40,044 nucleotides of DNA from NCBI GenBank assembly GCA_028691615.1, contig JAQUYX010000007.1, positions 1 to 40,044 of the forward strand. The letters run 5' to 3'. Position numbers and translations under genes: made by a program. The notes under the pieces were generated by a model. That model saw nothing but the letters and a program-made list of their open reading frames with translations. It had not been told where the DNA came from and made no database searches. Positions within the stretch are counted from its first letter, which is position 1, and every line of letters begins with the position of its first letter. The stretch is from Victivallaceae bacterium. GTDB taxonomy: Bacteria; Verrucomicrobiota; Lentisphaeria; Victivallales; Victivallaceae. Shown piece by piece: positions 9,023 through 17,170 of this stretch.

Positions 9023-11879
9023 CCAGAGCGTTGAAGCTGAAACGTTCATTCGCGGTTCCATGCAACTGGGGCCACGGAATCGAGACAAGATAGGTGGTCG
9101 TTTTCCCGCTCCGGGTGACGTTGCTCCGGAACGTCGCCGATCCCGACCAGCAATGCTGAAGTTGTTTGCCGTCCTCTCCGAGCGCACACCCGATTTCCAG
9201 AACCTTCTTGCCGCTGTCAAAAGCGAAGAGCAGTTGGAGGGAATCGCCCTTCCAGATCGAGTCGGCACGGTTTGACGGACGGTGTTCGTCATCGGTGACG
9301 ACCACTTTGATGTTCAGGTCGGTTCCGTTGTCGGCAAGGAAGATCTTGGCGGAAAGGTCGTCGTCGTTTTTGCGCAGACGGAACACGTTGCCGGGATCCG
9401 CGTCAAAGAGTTCGACCAGCTGATCACGCCGGTTCAACTGTGCATAGGGCTTGGCTGTGAACTCCCGCTCCGGCAGAAACAGCGGCAGCAACAGGACACT
9501 GCATTCGTCTTTTTCTCCATTTGTAAGGGAATATGCCACGCGCAGAGTCTGGCGGACGGTCTTGGGAGATTCGGAGGAGCCGTGCAAGATTGCTTTGAAA
9601 TTTTTGCGTTCCTGCGGTGCGAGAGTCAGTTTTGCCGGAAGTTCCGCGCGAATCCCTTCGGGAGCGAATGCCGTAAGCGTCATGGTCTGTTGTTTTTCGT
9701 CAGGATTGAAGGCGAAAAATTCGACGATGGAAGGGGTTGAGCTTGCCAGGAGCACCGGGGATGATACGGCGGAGAGCCCATTGGGCCGGATCGCAATTTG
9801 CGAAGCATTGCGAAGCCGAATGGTGAAGGGAGTTTTTGAAATCGGACACCGGACCAGATCTCCTTTCTTGGCCAGCGCCGTGATGTTGCCGGCCAGATCA
9901 ATTCGTTCGACCTGATTCGCGTCCGTTTTCAAATGTAGTTCTTTTGCTCTCTGATGGGGGGTCTTAAGCCATACGGGCAGAAGCAGATCCCGTTCCCGTC
10001 CGAAGAGCAGCACGCTCATTTGCCGGTCGTCGACAAGGGTACGGAGGAATTTTGTATCGCCGCCGAAGAGCGTTGTCAACGTGTTGTAGACGACGTAGAC
10101 TTCTTTGGGATAATAGTCATTGGTCAGCATTCCGTAATTGTGTTCCGGATTGCCCGGATCGAAGCCGTCGTTGCGCAAATCGTACCAAGTGTAACCGATC
10201 GAACCGCGGGACCATGCGAAAAGCAGTTTTTGAAATAACGCCTCCGCCTGCGCCGATTCCCCGAAACCGGTGCTGGTCAATGCCGTCTCATGGGCATACC
10301 ACGGCATCGTCCCGGCAATTCCGATGCGTTCTCGCATTGGCAGAAGCTTCCGGTCAATGATGCTCGCAAAACCCGACTGCGGGCCGTGCCCGTGAAAGCA
10401 GTGAATGTCAAAAAGATCTTTGCAGAGCGTCATTGCCCGTTCCTGAAACTGCCCCTTTTCGTTGAAATTGCAGAAGCCTGCGCTCATGAGCTTTGCATGT
10501 GGGGCATGTTTTTTGATTTCCTCCCGGGCGATTTCGGCGAGCTGGTGGTATTCCTCGGGAGAAAAGACGGCAAATGTCATTAGATCCGGCTCGTTCCATA
10601 TCTCAAAATGGTCGACCTTTCCGCCGAATTTCTGAAAGACTTCCGCGCAGAAAGTCCGCCAGAGATCGAGCCGGGGCATGCCCGCCCACGGACGTTGTTT
10701 GAGCTGAGGATCCTGCGGATTCTGATTCGCCCAAGGGGCGGAACCGTTAATTAACAGCACTGTTTTGATCCCGCGCGAGAGAAAGACATCCATGGGAAGC
10801 GTCTTCAATCCATACCGCCAAGTATTCTTTCCCGGCCAGATGGAACCGATCCCCACTTCATCGCGGATAAAGGAGATCCCCGCTGTCCGGCACGCATCGG
10901 CCTCCGTGGTCCAGGTTGTCGGGTCCTGTTTCCAGTGGGTTTGCACCCCGAAGCGGAAATTGCCCTCTTGGTACGGGAGGTCCAGCGTGGCGGGTTTGAA
11001 GAATGCAAAGGATCGGGTGACGTTCATCTGGCCATTCGGGATTGCATTGGAGGTGATCTCTGCCTCCACGCGGTACAGACCGAACTTCTTTGGAATTGGC
11101 AATGCGAAAAAGCGGCGGGAACGGCGTCCGATGCTGTCTTTTCTTTCCGTGGGCCTGCCGATGATGTTTCCCCCGGCGTCGCGGACGGTGAACTTTACTT
11201 GAAACGCATGCTCGGCATCGGTTGGGTTGAAAATCTCCGCATAGCAATAGGTGGATACCAAGCGAACCGGGTGTCCGGTGACAAGATGAAACTCAAAAGG
11301 GGGAGGGATGTTTCGGACTGCTTCTCCGGTGAGGGGCGTTGTTTTCTCCTCGATTTTGGTGATGAAGATTTCACCCTCCCCGGAGTCCGAAGGATAATCG
11401 AATGCGAGACCATACAAACGCACGGGCTGATCGATTTTTCCGTTTTTTTTCGCGTTTTTTCCGGAGAGCCAGGAACCGCCGACTTTTCCGTCGTGAAGGA
11501 TGGTATATGTCAAGGTCGCCCGTCCGAGTTCATCAAAGCGTGCGGTGGCCGGAAACTGGAAAACTTCCCCTTCCCGGTCGACCAGACGCAGATCAATGAT
11601 TTTCGGGGTGGATTTCTCCCCTGCCGCCACGGAAACTTTGACAGTCAAAGTGCGAAAGAAAGGCAATGCTTTTGTCCCGATCCAGCCGAATTCCGCCCAG
11701 CGTTTTTTTGACGCGTCCCAGGAAAAAAGCAACGCGGCTTTGCCGTCTTTTTGAACCGGTTCGATCTTCTGTCCGGCCGAGGTGAATGGCGCGCCGGTAC
11801 GGGTTTTCAGGTCGAACTCGGCGGCGAAGAGAGAAGATACGACGCTGCAAATAACCAAGAGGTAAATTATTTTTTTCAT
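8904..11879 (-). CDS. Secreted clan GH-A glycosidase with C-terminal CBM9-like domain
   Basis: A 991-residue exported enzyme. A signal peptide covers about residues 1-19 (ends SSLFA). An N-terminal beta-rich region (about 20-300) precedes a TIM barrel starting near NFRFGVQTHWKQDP. FEIWNEPD places the acid/base at Glu430. WYAHETALTS offers Glu531 as nucleophile, the expected spacing for clan A retaining glycosidases such as GH39 and relatives. A beta-sandwich follows, and the last 180 residues (ELFDADPGNVFRLRKNDDDL to the end) resemble a family 9 carbohydrate-binding or DOMON-type module. GGAG precedes the ATG. The start lies 4 bp after the stop of the GH39-like gene, so the two are cotranscribed. 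Family number and substrate cannot be fixed by eye. It meets the decayed + strand fragment tail to tail. Confidence 0.87.
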   Translation of the reverse strand: MKKIIYLLVICSVVSSLFAAEFDLKTRTGAPFTSAGQKIEPVQKDGKAALLFSWDASKKRWAEFGWIGTKALPFFRTLTVKVSVAAGEKSTPKIIDLRLVDREGEVFQFPATARFDELGRATLTYTILHDGKVGGSWLSGKNAKKNGKIDQPVRLYGLAFDYPSDSGEGEIFITKIEEKTTPLTGEAVRNIPPPFEFHLVTGHPVRLVSTYCYAEIFNPTDAEHAFQVKFTVRDAGGNIIGRPTERKDSIGRRSRRFFALPIPKKFGLYRVEAEITSNAIPNGQMNVTRSFAFFKPATLDLPYQEGNFRFGVQTHWKQDPTTWTTEADACRTAGISFIRDEVGIGSIWPGKNTWRYGLKTLPMDVFLSRGIKTVLLINGSAPWANQNPQDPQLKQRPWAGMPRLDLWRTFCAEVFQKFGGKVDHFEIWNEPDLMTFAVFSPEEYHQLAEIAREEIKKHAPHAKLMSAGFCNFNEKGQFQERAMTLCKDLFDIHCFHGHGPQSGFASIIDRKLLPMRERIGIAGTMPWYAHETALTSTGFGESAQAEALFQKLLFAWSRGSIGYTWYDLRNDGFDPGNPEHNYGMLTNDYYPKEVYVVYNTLTTLFGGDTKFLRTLVDDRQMSVLLFGRERDLLLPVWLKTPHQRAKELHLKTDANQVERIDLAGNITALAKKGDLVRCPISKTPFTIRLRNASQIAIRPNGLSAVSSPVLLASSTPSIVEFFAFNPDEKQQTMTLTAFAPEGIRAELPAKLTLAPQERKNFKAILHGSSESPKTVRQTLRVAYSLTNGEKDECSVLLLPLFLPEREFTAKPYAQLNRRDQLVELFDADPGNVFRLRKNDDDLSAKIFLADNGTDLNIKVVVTDDEHRPSNRADSIWKGDSLQLLFAFDSGKKVLEIGCALGEDGKQLQHCWSGSATFRSNVTRSGKTTTYLVSIPWPQLHGTANERFSFNALVNESDSDRRESFLRLAPGAGDGTDSTVWPVIGQSKRADR

Positions 11880-11883
11880 CCGT

Positions 11884-13149
11884 TCAATACTCCAGAAGGT
11901 AAATGCTTGACGATGTTTGTTGGGGCAGCTGAATGATTCCCCGTGAAATTTGGCAATCGATCTTCTCCAGATCGTGATTTTCGTCGAGCACCCGTACCGT
12001 CACTTCGGCGGGACAGCCGGACACTTCAATCTTTTGCGGTTCCGTTTTGAAACAGCTGATCAGCGCAGCATGGCGACCTGTTTGATCGCATCCGGCGAGC
12101 ACGGCGACTTCTCTGGTGTCGGAGTCCGCCTTGAGTCGCTCGCTGTAACGCAAGAATTCCCCGTATGTCTTCAGCGCGGAAAAGCATTTTGTCGTCGTAT
12201 TTCTGCGGAACGCAAACACCCCCCAGGCGGTGGTTGTCACCGTATAATATGCGGCTTTGTCCAAAGGGGTGTCCTGCCAAAGAGTCAGAACCAGCGTGAT
12301 GAAAGCCGCCGCGTCCATGTTCTTGAGGTCTTTTTCTGGATTTTTGCTCTGTTGCCGTGGGACATAATGCCATTCGTTGAGGTGGATTTCTGTTTTGGCA
12401 TAGCCGATCTCGTCGAGAAATGCGCGAACTTCGGCGGGACTCTGCGTCAGAAGCGCGAAAGGGTCTGAGGTGTAACAGTGATAACTGTAAAAATCGAGCG
12501 GTACGGCGTTGGCGGCGCAAAAACGCAAAAAATCCCGGGAATCGTCATTCCAATAAGCATGAGCGGGACCGCCGATTTTGAGGTGAGGGAAGGCCTCTTT
12601 CAGTGATTTAGCCGCAGTCCGGAAAAAAGATCGGAATTCGTCGCTGGTCCCTGTCCACATTTTCGGTCCGATATCCGGTTCGTTCCAGATCTCCCAGTAT
12701 TCAATGTCGTAAGTGAATCCATTGGCCCATCCTCCGGTGTAATGCCGGATGATGTTTGCGGCGATTTTGCTCCACTGCGCTGCGTCTTTGGGCGGGTGGG
12801 TGAAATATTTGTGAATACTGTGCTCAATCGAAGGCCCCAGCCGATAAAAAACTTTTGTTCCGGCGGCAATGCAGTTGGCCAGATAGTCGTCAGTCTGTTC
12901 GAAGTAATAGTTCTTCGGATCGTCGGCGTCGGCGTCAAAGCGTGGAAAGATCAGATGCGGATCGACCAGACGCATCCCCGGATTCTCAAGCGGCGCGTCA
13001 TGCAACCGGGCGAACTCCAGATGCATTTGTGCAAACGGCTCCCGGATATTCATGCCGACCTCTTCATTAAAAAGAGGGGGGGCGAGATTGCCTCCGTTCA
13101 ACGGCTTGATCTTACCGATTTTTTGGTTGGAAAGAGAGATGCGAGGCAT
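11884..13149 (-). CDS. GH39-like glycosidase (beta-xylosidase type), cytoplasmic
   Basis: A 421-residue TIM-barrel glycosidase of the beta-xylosidase/alpha-L-iduronidase type. EYWEIWNEPD places the acid/base at Glu157, and EIHLNEWHY places the nucleophile at Glu259. LRLVDPH-type substrate-binding sequence near the N-terminus (FARLHDAPLENPG, MRLVDPHLIFPRFD) and the C-terminal beta-sandwich (IEVSGCPAEVTVRVLDE) fit the family. I use the ATG at 13149 because AAAGGAG lies 10 bases upstream; an in-frame ATG at 13203 lacks one. There is no signal peptide, so it probably trims imported oligosaccharides after the exported partner acts outside. It follows the pseudopilin by 94 bp and precedes the secreted glycosidase by 4 bp. 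Substrate specificity is unknown. Confidence 0.87.
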   Translation of the reverse strand: MPRISLSNQKIGKIKPLNGGNLAPPLFNEEVGMNIREPFAQMHLEFARLHDAPLENPGMRLVDPHLIFPRFDADADDPKNYYFEQTDDYLANCIAAGTKVFYRLGPSIEHSIHKYFTHPPKDAAQWSKIAANIIRHYTGGWANGFTYDIEYWEIWNEPDIGPKMWTGTSDEFRSFFRTAAKSLKEAFPHLKIGGPAHAYWNDDSRDFLRFCAANAVPLDFYSYHCYTSDPFALLTQSPAEVRAFLDEIGYAKTEIHLNEWHYVPRQQSKNPEKDLKNMDAAAFITLVLTLWQDTPLDKAAYYTVTTTAWGVFAFRRNTTTKCFSALKTYGEFLRYSERLKADSDTREVAVLAGCDQTGRHAALISCFKTEPQKIEVSGCPAEVTVRVLDENHDLEKIDCQISRGIIQLPQQTSSSIYLLEY

Positions 13150-13243
13150 GGGAAGGGCGCTCCTTTCTGGGAACGGTTTGCTCCTCTGATGAATCAAAAT
13201 CAAAGATTGCCTGATGGCAGATGATTCTCGGGAACGCGCATGA

Positions 13244-13987
13244 TTAATTGATATACGTATAGGTGGCGCTGTCCGCTTTCATATATCCGACGGAAAGGGA
13301 AGGCAACTTGTGAATCGCGCGAAGGGTCTCGACGAATTCTCCCGGTGCAGTAGCCCCGGCGTGCCCGTCGGCAAAGACGATGTTGCCTTTTCCCGCATGA
13401 ATATCGACAAAGCCGAAACTTGAAGACTCTCTTACGCCTTGCATCAGGTAGACACTCTCCATCATGGTTCCATTTTTGAATGCGCTGCAGCCCCAGCTGG
13501 GGGTCTGGGAAGGCATGGAAAACCGTGCAAATGCCATGGTTCCGTCCCAGGCCGCGCCCGATGAGATAAAGCCATACTTTTCGGGAAGTGTCCGCTTGGT
13601 TCCAGCAGCTTCCGGGATTGCCTGTCCATAGGTTCCAAATTCTCCGGGTTGATTGCTGCGCAGTTTCAGCTTGGGGCAGAAATAGATCTTTTCGGTGGCA
13701 TGAACCGGTCTGCCTTGGGTTCCGCTTGTCAGAAAATCGCGGCCCAAGAGGAAATACGCGCCCTGGTGTGCGGTATTCAACTGGTATTGGAGATGCTGAT
13801 TGTAGGAGTCCAGATACAAAGTCTGGAGATTTCCCATCTGCTTGAGATTTCCGACGCATGTGACTGCCCGGGCCTTATCGCGCGCCTGATTTAATGCGGG
13901 CAAAAGCATACCAGCCAAAATCGCGATGATCGCGATCACAACCAAAAGTTCAATGAGGGTAAAAAAGACGGCTTTTTCTGCTTTCAT
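13244..13987 (-). CDS. Type II pseudopilin-like protein (prepilin methylation / H-X9-DG family)
   Basis: A 247-residue protein with a short basic leader (MKAEKAVF) followed by [20 protein letters not shown], nearly identical to the helix of the pseudopilin at 4326-5084. The post-helix block [19 protein letters not shown] is also shared. The C-terminus has [12 protein letters not shown], an exact H-X9-DG motif. The middle of the protein (about residues 60-190) is unrelated to the first copy. It is the first gene of module B, behind a strong promoter, and is followed by two glycosidases. GGGGAGAG lies 6-8 bases before the ATG. A conserved anchor with a variable body, encoded next to a different enzyme set, suggests a locus-specific partner for export or surface attachment. 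That role is inference. Confidence 0.9.
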   Translation of the reverse strand: MKAEKAVFFTLIELLVVIAIIAILAGMLLPALNQARDKARAVTCVGNLKQMGNLQTLYLDSYNQHLQYQLNTAHQGAYFLLGRDFLTSGTQGRPVHATEKIYFCPKLKLRSNQPGEFGTYGQAIPEAAGTKRTLPEKYGFISSGAAWDGTMAFARFSMPSQTPSWGCSAFKNGTMMESVYLMQGVRESSSFGFVDIHAGKGNIVFADGHAGATAPGEFVETLRAIHKLPSLSVGYMKADSATYTYIN

Positions 13988-14048
13988 AAATTCTCTCCCC
14001 TTTTCAGCCTTGTGTTGTTTTTTTTCGACTGCAACCTACACTGATCGA

Positions 14049-14077
14049 ATTATATCTTAAAAAAGCGCGATTGCCAA
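14049..14077 (-). promoter_or_regulatory. Sigma70-type promoter of the pseudopilin-glycosidase operon (module B)
   Basis: On the minus strand TTGGCA (14072-14077) is followed by a 17-bp spacer and a perfect TATAAT (14049-14054). Transcription would start near 14042, about 55 bases before the pseudopilin ATG at 13987. The -35 element lies inside the first of two direct repeats, which suits control by the divergent AraC protein. Confidence 0.7.
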
Positions 14078-14094
14078 TGAAAAACGTGCCAATG
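14072..14094. promoter_or_regulatory. Direct-repeat operator candidate for the AraC regulator
   Basis: TGCCAATG occurs at 14072-14079 and again at 14087-14094, a 15-bp period. A partial third copy, TGCCAT, lies at 14108-14113. The repeats start at the -35 element of the minus-strand promoter and extend upstream of it. AraC-family proteins commonly bind such direct half-sites next to -35. Binding by the protein encoded at 14169-15002 is inferred. Confidence 0.5.
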
Positions 14095-14168
14095 TCTATT
14101 GTGATTGTGCCATTTGTCCGATTGAAAATTTTTTTTATGAAGTATTTTATAGAAAACCGGAGATTTTC

Positions 14169-15002
14169 ATGAGTCGAAAAATATTTACGTTGGAAGGAGT
14201 TCCGCGTTTTTACCGGATGCTCCCTAACGTCATGACGATCGAATTAGCGACGGATCACCTTTATCGGCACAATCACAACGTGCTTCCGACTGTATTTGTC
14301 TGTTTTACCGGCGGTCGACGCGGTCCGTCTTCCCAATTTATAATCAATGAAGTCCTCACTTCAACAGGAGAGGGAGGCGCACGATTCTCGGTGCTTCTTC
14401 CGGGGACTCAAATGCACACGATCCGGCCCCAGCGGCACGATGAGATCGCAGTCTGTTATCCGGCCTCTGCGACAGAATTCTGGGCGCCATACAAGGAAAA
14501 TACCGGTAAATTCGAAGAGACCGCCCGTTACGGGCAGTTGCAGGACACCCTGCGGGAGACGTTGCGCCATATCGAGGAGCCGGGGGTGGCCGATCATGTG
14601 GATCTGCTGATCCTTCAAATGGTCGCGGAGGTGCTTGCCTCACGGAAAAAAATGCAGCAAAACGGGACTGTCGATCCGCGAATTGAGAACATCGCCAGTT
14701 ATCTGCGCGGACATTTCACTGAGGAAGTCAATTTCGAGTGGCTCTTCAAGCAGTATGGAATGAGCCGGCGAACCTTCTATCGGCAATGGATGAAAAGCAA
14801 TACGGTCCGGCCGCTTGAATTTCTGATGGAGCATCGCCTGCAATATGCCGCCAAACTTTTGCGGGACAAAGCGTTGTCGATTCAGGACGTCGCCTTTGAA
14901 TGCGGTTTTCAGTCCGCCCCGTATTTCGGTCAGTGTTTCCAGCGGCGCTTCTGCGTCTCCCCCTCCGCCTTTCGGCGGAAACCCGAGAAACGGAAGGCGT
15001 AG
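14169..15002 (+). CDS. AraC-family transcriptional regulator (module B)
   Basis: A 277-residue regulator with an N-terminal sensing domain (ATDHLYRHNHNVLPTVFVCF, LLPGTQMHTIRPQRHDEIAV). The C-terminal AraC-type DNA-binding domain covers about residues 172-273: IENIASYLRGHFTEEVNFEW, then FKQYGMSRRTFYRQWMK, and SIQDVAFECGFQSAPYFGQC followed by FQRRFCVSPSAFRR. The upstream region is AT-rich and has only a weak RBS (CCGGAGA about 8 bases before the ATG). It is divergent from the pseudopilin-GH39-glycosidase operon, with 181 bp between starts, and that space carries the direct repeats at 14072-14094. It probably activates the operon in response to a breakdown product. It is only distantly similar to the AraC protein at 6336, so the two likely sense different glycans. 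Confidence 0.92.
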   Translation: MSRKIFTLEGVPRFYRMLPNVMTIELATDHLYRHNHNVLPTVFVCFTGGRRGPSSQFIINEVLTSTGEGGARFSVLLPGTQMHTIRPQRHDEIAVCYPASATEFWAPYKENTGKFEETARYGQLQDTLRETLRHIEEPGVADHVDLLILQMVAEVLASRKKMQQNGTVDPRIENIASYLRGHFTEEVNFEWLFKQYGMSRRTFYRQWMKSNTVRPLEFLMEHRLQYAAKLLRDKALSIQDVAFECGFQSAPYFGQCFQRRFCVSPSAFRRKPEKRKA

Positions 15003-15032
15003 CCATTCTGTGGAAATTTTGTTGCTTCCTGA

Positions 15033-15194
15033 CTCCATTTGACAGCACTGCCAAAAGTTCCGTCTTTTGACGTCGTGACCGCTTCTTTGGTTGACAAATT
15101 CTTCTATCATAGCAACAAGGCGGTTCTGGATGCAATCACATCGGATCTGATTGCAGAGATCACGACCAGTGCCAACAACCTCAGCGTCGTTTAG
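15033..15194 (+). pseudogene. Phage tail-type protein fragment
   Basis: A short frame between two stops reads ASLVDKFFYHSNKAVLDAIT then SDLIAEITTSANNLSVV and ends at TAG 15192-15194. HSNKAVLDAIT resembles a repeat common in phage tail-fibre and tail-collar proteins (recalled, not searched). No start with an RBS is visible; GTG at 15075 or TTG at 15087 could give 35-40 residues. It lies 41 bp before the LamG-domain gene, which is itself tail-like, and is best read as the 3' end of a deleted tail gene. Confidence 0.45.
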
Positions 15195-15235
15195 ACGGCG
15201 TTGGCGGCAATCCATGGAATGGAGGAAGAAAGATT

Positions 15236-16186
15236 ATGAGTATTGCAAGCAAACTTACCGATCTTGAGACTGTGCGCGCTGCGCTGGTAACTTCAGTCAA
15301 TGCCCAGGGGGGCGCGCTCGCGGCGGGGGCGACGCTCTGGAACATCAAAAGCGCCGTGGACGCGATCACCACCGGCGGCGGTTCTTCGGACTATTACCGC
15401 TGCGCGAGTGTGGACACCACCGCGCAGACGTGGACAGGATACAAGGCCGTCCTGACTGACGGTGTTTATTCTTTTGAGAGCACGGTCACGACCGGGTTAA
15501 CCTACACCAGCGTCGTCCCGGTGGTGAACTCAATCTACACCGCGGACGCGCTGGTGAAAATCGGATCATTGTGGACGGGGATTCCGACAGACGGGCTTAT
15601 GTTTTATGCGCCGCTGGATCAATCTCACACGATGGCGGGAACGGGGCAGACTTTGAATGTGGTCGGCGCGGTGAGTTACACGACGGAGAACAACGTGCCT
15701 TGCGCAGTATTCGCAGGGAACGCAGGAATCTATGCGGCGTTGAACGGGCAATATGCTTCTGCAAGCATTTCTCTATGGGCGAAGTCGGATGCCACGGGAG
15801 GCGTCGCCTATCCTGTTGTTGCGATGCTTGGCACTTCCTCCTACAATCAATCATCGAACACCAATACAGTTATGCTCTATGATACAACCGCGAATCTATG
15901 CGCCGGAGATGTGGTGACAAATCTTCAAACAGAAAATCCTTTGCCATCATTGAGCCACATTGTCTACACCTATCAGAATAACGAGAGGAAGTTGTATGTG
16001 AATGGGACGCTGATCGCCTCCGACACGGCAAGCAGCGGAACGGTCATTGCAGACTACGTCGCTATTGGCTGTACGTCGTATGGGTTGAATGGAAGTCAAG
16101 GCTATAACGGAAAGATTGCAAGGGTGCGCGTGTATAACCGCGCTTTGAGTGCGGATGAAGTCCAAAAACTCTATAACGAGATTTAG
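15236..16186 (+). CDS. LamG/concanavalin-like domain protein, phage tail type
   Basis: A 316-residue protein preceded by a strong RBS (GGAGGAAG, about 7 bases before the ATG). Residues 1-50 (ASKLTDLETVRAALVTSVNA, then LWNIKSAVDAITTGGG) look like the N-terminal adaptor of tail proteins from gut phages and prophages. Residues 120-316 form a LamG-like jelly roll: GLMFYAPLDQSHT, then ASISLWAKSDAT, KLYVNGTLIASDT, GKIARVRVYNRALSADEVQK. Such domains bind glycans or surface ligands. There is no signal peptide. No capsid, terminase, lysis or integrase gene is nearby, so this is an isolated cargo gene or prophage relic, though its frame is intact. A host adhesin function is possible, but the missing export signal argues against it. 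Confidence 0.75.
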   Translation: MSIASKLTDLETVRAALVTSVNAQGGALAAGATLWNIKSAVDAITTGGGSSDYYRCASVDTTAQTWTGYKAVLTDGVYSFESTVTTGLTYTSVVPVVNSIYTADALVKIGSLWTGIPTDGLMFYAPLDQSHTMAGTGQTLNVVGAVSYTTENNVPCAVFAGNAGIYAALNGQYASASISLWAKSDATGGVAYPVVAMLGTSSYNQSSNTNTVMLYDTTANLCAGDVVTNLQTENPLPSLSHIVYTYQNNERKLYVNGTLIASDTASSGTVIADYVAIGCTSYGLNGSQGYNGKIARVRVYNRALSADEVQKLYNEI

Positions 16187-16208
16187 AAAAAAAGCACCAC
16201 GGCTTGGG

Positions 16209-16228
16209 GGAATGGAATTTTCCATTCC
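16209..16228. terminator. Possible bidirectional terminator hairpin
   Basis: GGAATGGAA (16209-16217) and TTCCATTCC (16220-16228) are perfect inverted repeats between two convergent genes that end at 16186 (+) and 16242 (-). On the minus strand a run of seven T follows after about 15 bases (16188-16194). The U-run is not adjacent to the stem, so this is a weak call. Confidence 0.4.
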
Positions 16229-16241
16229 ACCCGGTTCGTCA

Positions 16242-17168
16242 TCATTTTGGGACAAAAATATGGTTCCGAACCTTGACGACGGAGGTTAAGAGCCAATTCG
16301 GGAGCCATCGGCGGAGAAAATTTCGGAAATTCCTGTCGCTGTAATGAAAAGGCGCGTAGGCGGTGTGACGCAATGTCTTAAAAAAGACCGAGCGGTATTT
16401 CCCGTTGAAGGCATACTGGGTGGGTTTCCGCCCCGAAAAATGAATTGCCGCCGGATCTTTTTGCGCATCCAGAAAATCCCGTCGCATTTCTTCGGGATAC
16501 TGTGCCAGCAATTTACGAAGAATCAAGCTCTGGACATTCCAGCAATGGGGAAGCGCCAGCCAACGATTCTTAAAGATCTGATTCAAAAGAGCCTGATCAT
16601 GCCGCAAATAAGGATTTGCAAGGGCTGTTTCCAGAAGTTCAAGGAAATTCATTTTTCTTAAAACGTCCAGATCCATGAGGCATACGCCCGTATTAAAGTA
16701 GCTCTCAAGGGAAAAGCCCAACGCTTCGAGTTCGTCGCGTCTGGCGCCATAATCAAGGCATGCGCCGATCGGAAATCCCTGTAAATTAAAGTCGAACAGG
16801 AGTTCAATGTTTTTCACTGGCAGGATGTCGCAGTCCAGATAAAGCACTTTCGACACGTCGGGAAGCCAATCGGTCAAAAATAATCTTGCATTGGCCAGCG
16901 GGGACAATGTCGGCAGAGTCGGAATCCCGGCGAGGCTTTCGGGCGTGATTTCATGAAACAGGAAACAACAATCCCGCAGTTTTTGAAGCGATTTTATGTT
17001 CTCCTGTGCTTGGGAAGAGAGTCCCGCATGGAAAATATGGAAAATGATATTTCGCGCTGTATTTGTTGCGGACAACAGCACTCCGGCAATCATGACATTG
17101 CAAAAAATCGCATATTTTTCGTCCGTCGCGACGACAATGTGAATCGAATCGTCAGGCGTCTTTTCCAT
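16242..17168 (-). CDS. Glycosyltransferase family 8
   Basis: A 308-residue GT-A fold enzyme of the family that includes LPS glucosyl- and galactosyltransferases. HIVVATDEKYA starts the nucleotide-binding fold. VLYLDCDILPVKN gives the metal-binding DxD at Asp112 and Asp114. SYFNTGVCLMDLDVLRK and the LRHDQALLNQIF segment are GT8 landmarks, and AIHFSGRKPTQ is the late His-containing motif. The start at 17168 has GGGAG 5 bases upstream and lies 2 bp after the preceding gene's stop. The enzyme should transfer a hexose from a UDP-sugar to a growing surface glycan on the cytoplasmic face. It is the last gene of the polysaccharide run and faces the phage-like gene. Donor and acceptor are unknown. Confidence 0.88.
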   Translation of the reverse strand: MEKTPDDSIHIVVATDEKYAIFCNVMIAGVLLSATNTARNIIFHIFHAGLSSQAQENIKSLQKLRDCCFLFHEITPESLAGIPTLPTLSPLANARLFLTDWLPDVSKVLYLDCDILPVKNIELLFDFNLQGFPIGACLDYGARRDELEALGFSLESYFNTGVCLMDLDVLRKMNFLELLETALANPYLRHDQALLNQIFKNRWLALPHCWNVQSLILRKLLAQYPEEMRRDFLDAQKDPAAIHFSGRKPTQYAFNGKYRSVFFKTLRHTAYAPFHYSDRNFRNFLRRWLPNWLLTSVVKVRNHIFVPK

Positions 17169-17170
17169 GT

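Noticed and set aside
15236-16186. Possible diversity-generating retroelement target in the LamG protein
   Set aside because: No reverse transcriptase gene and no template-variable repeat pair were seen in the window.
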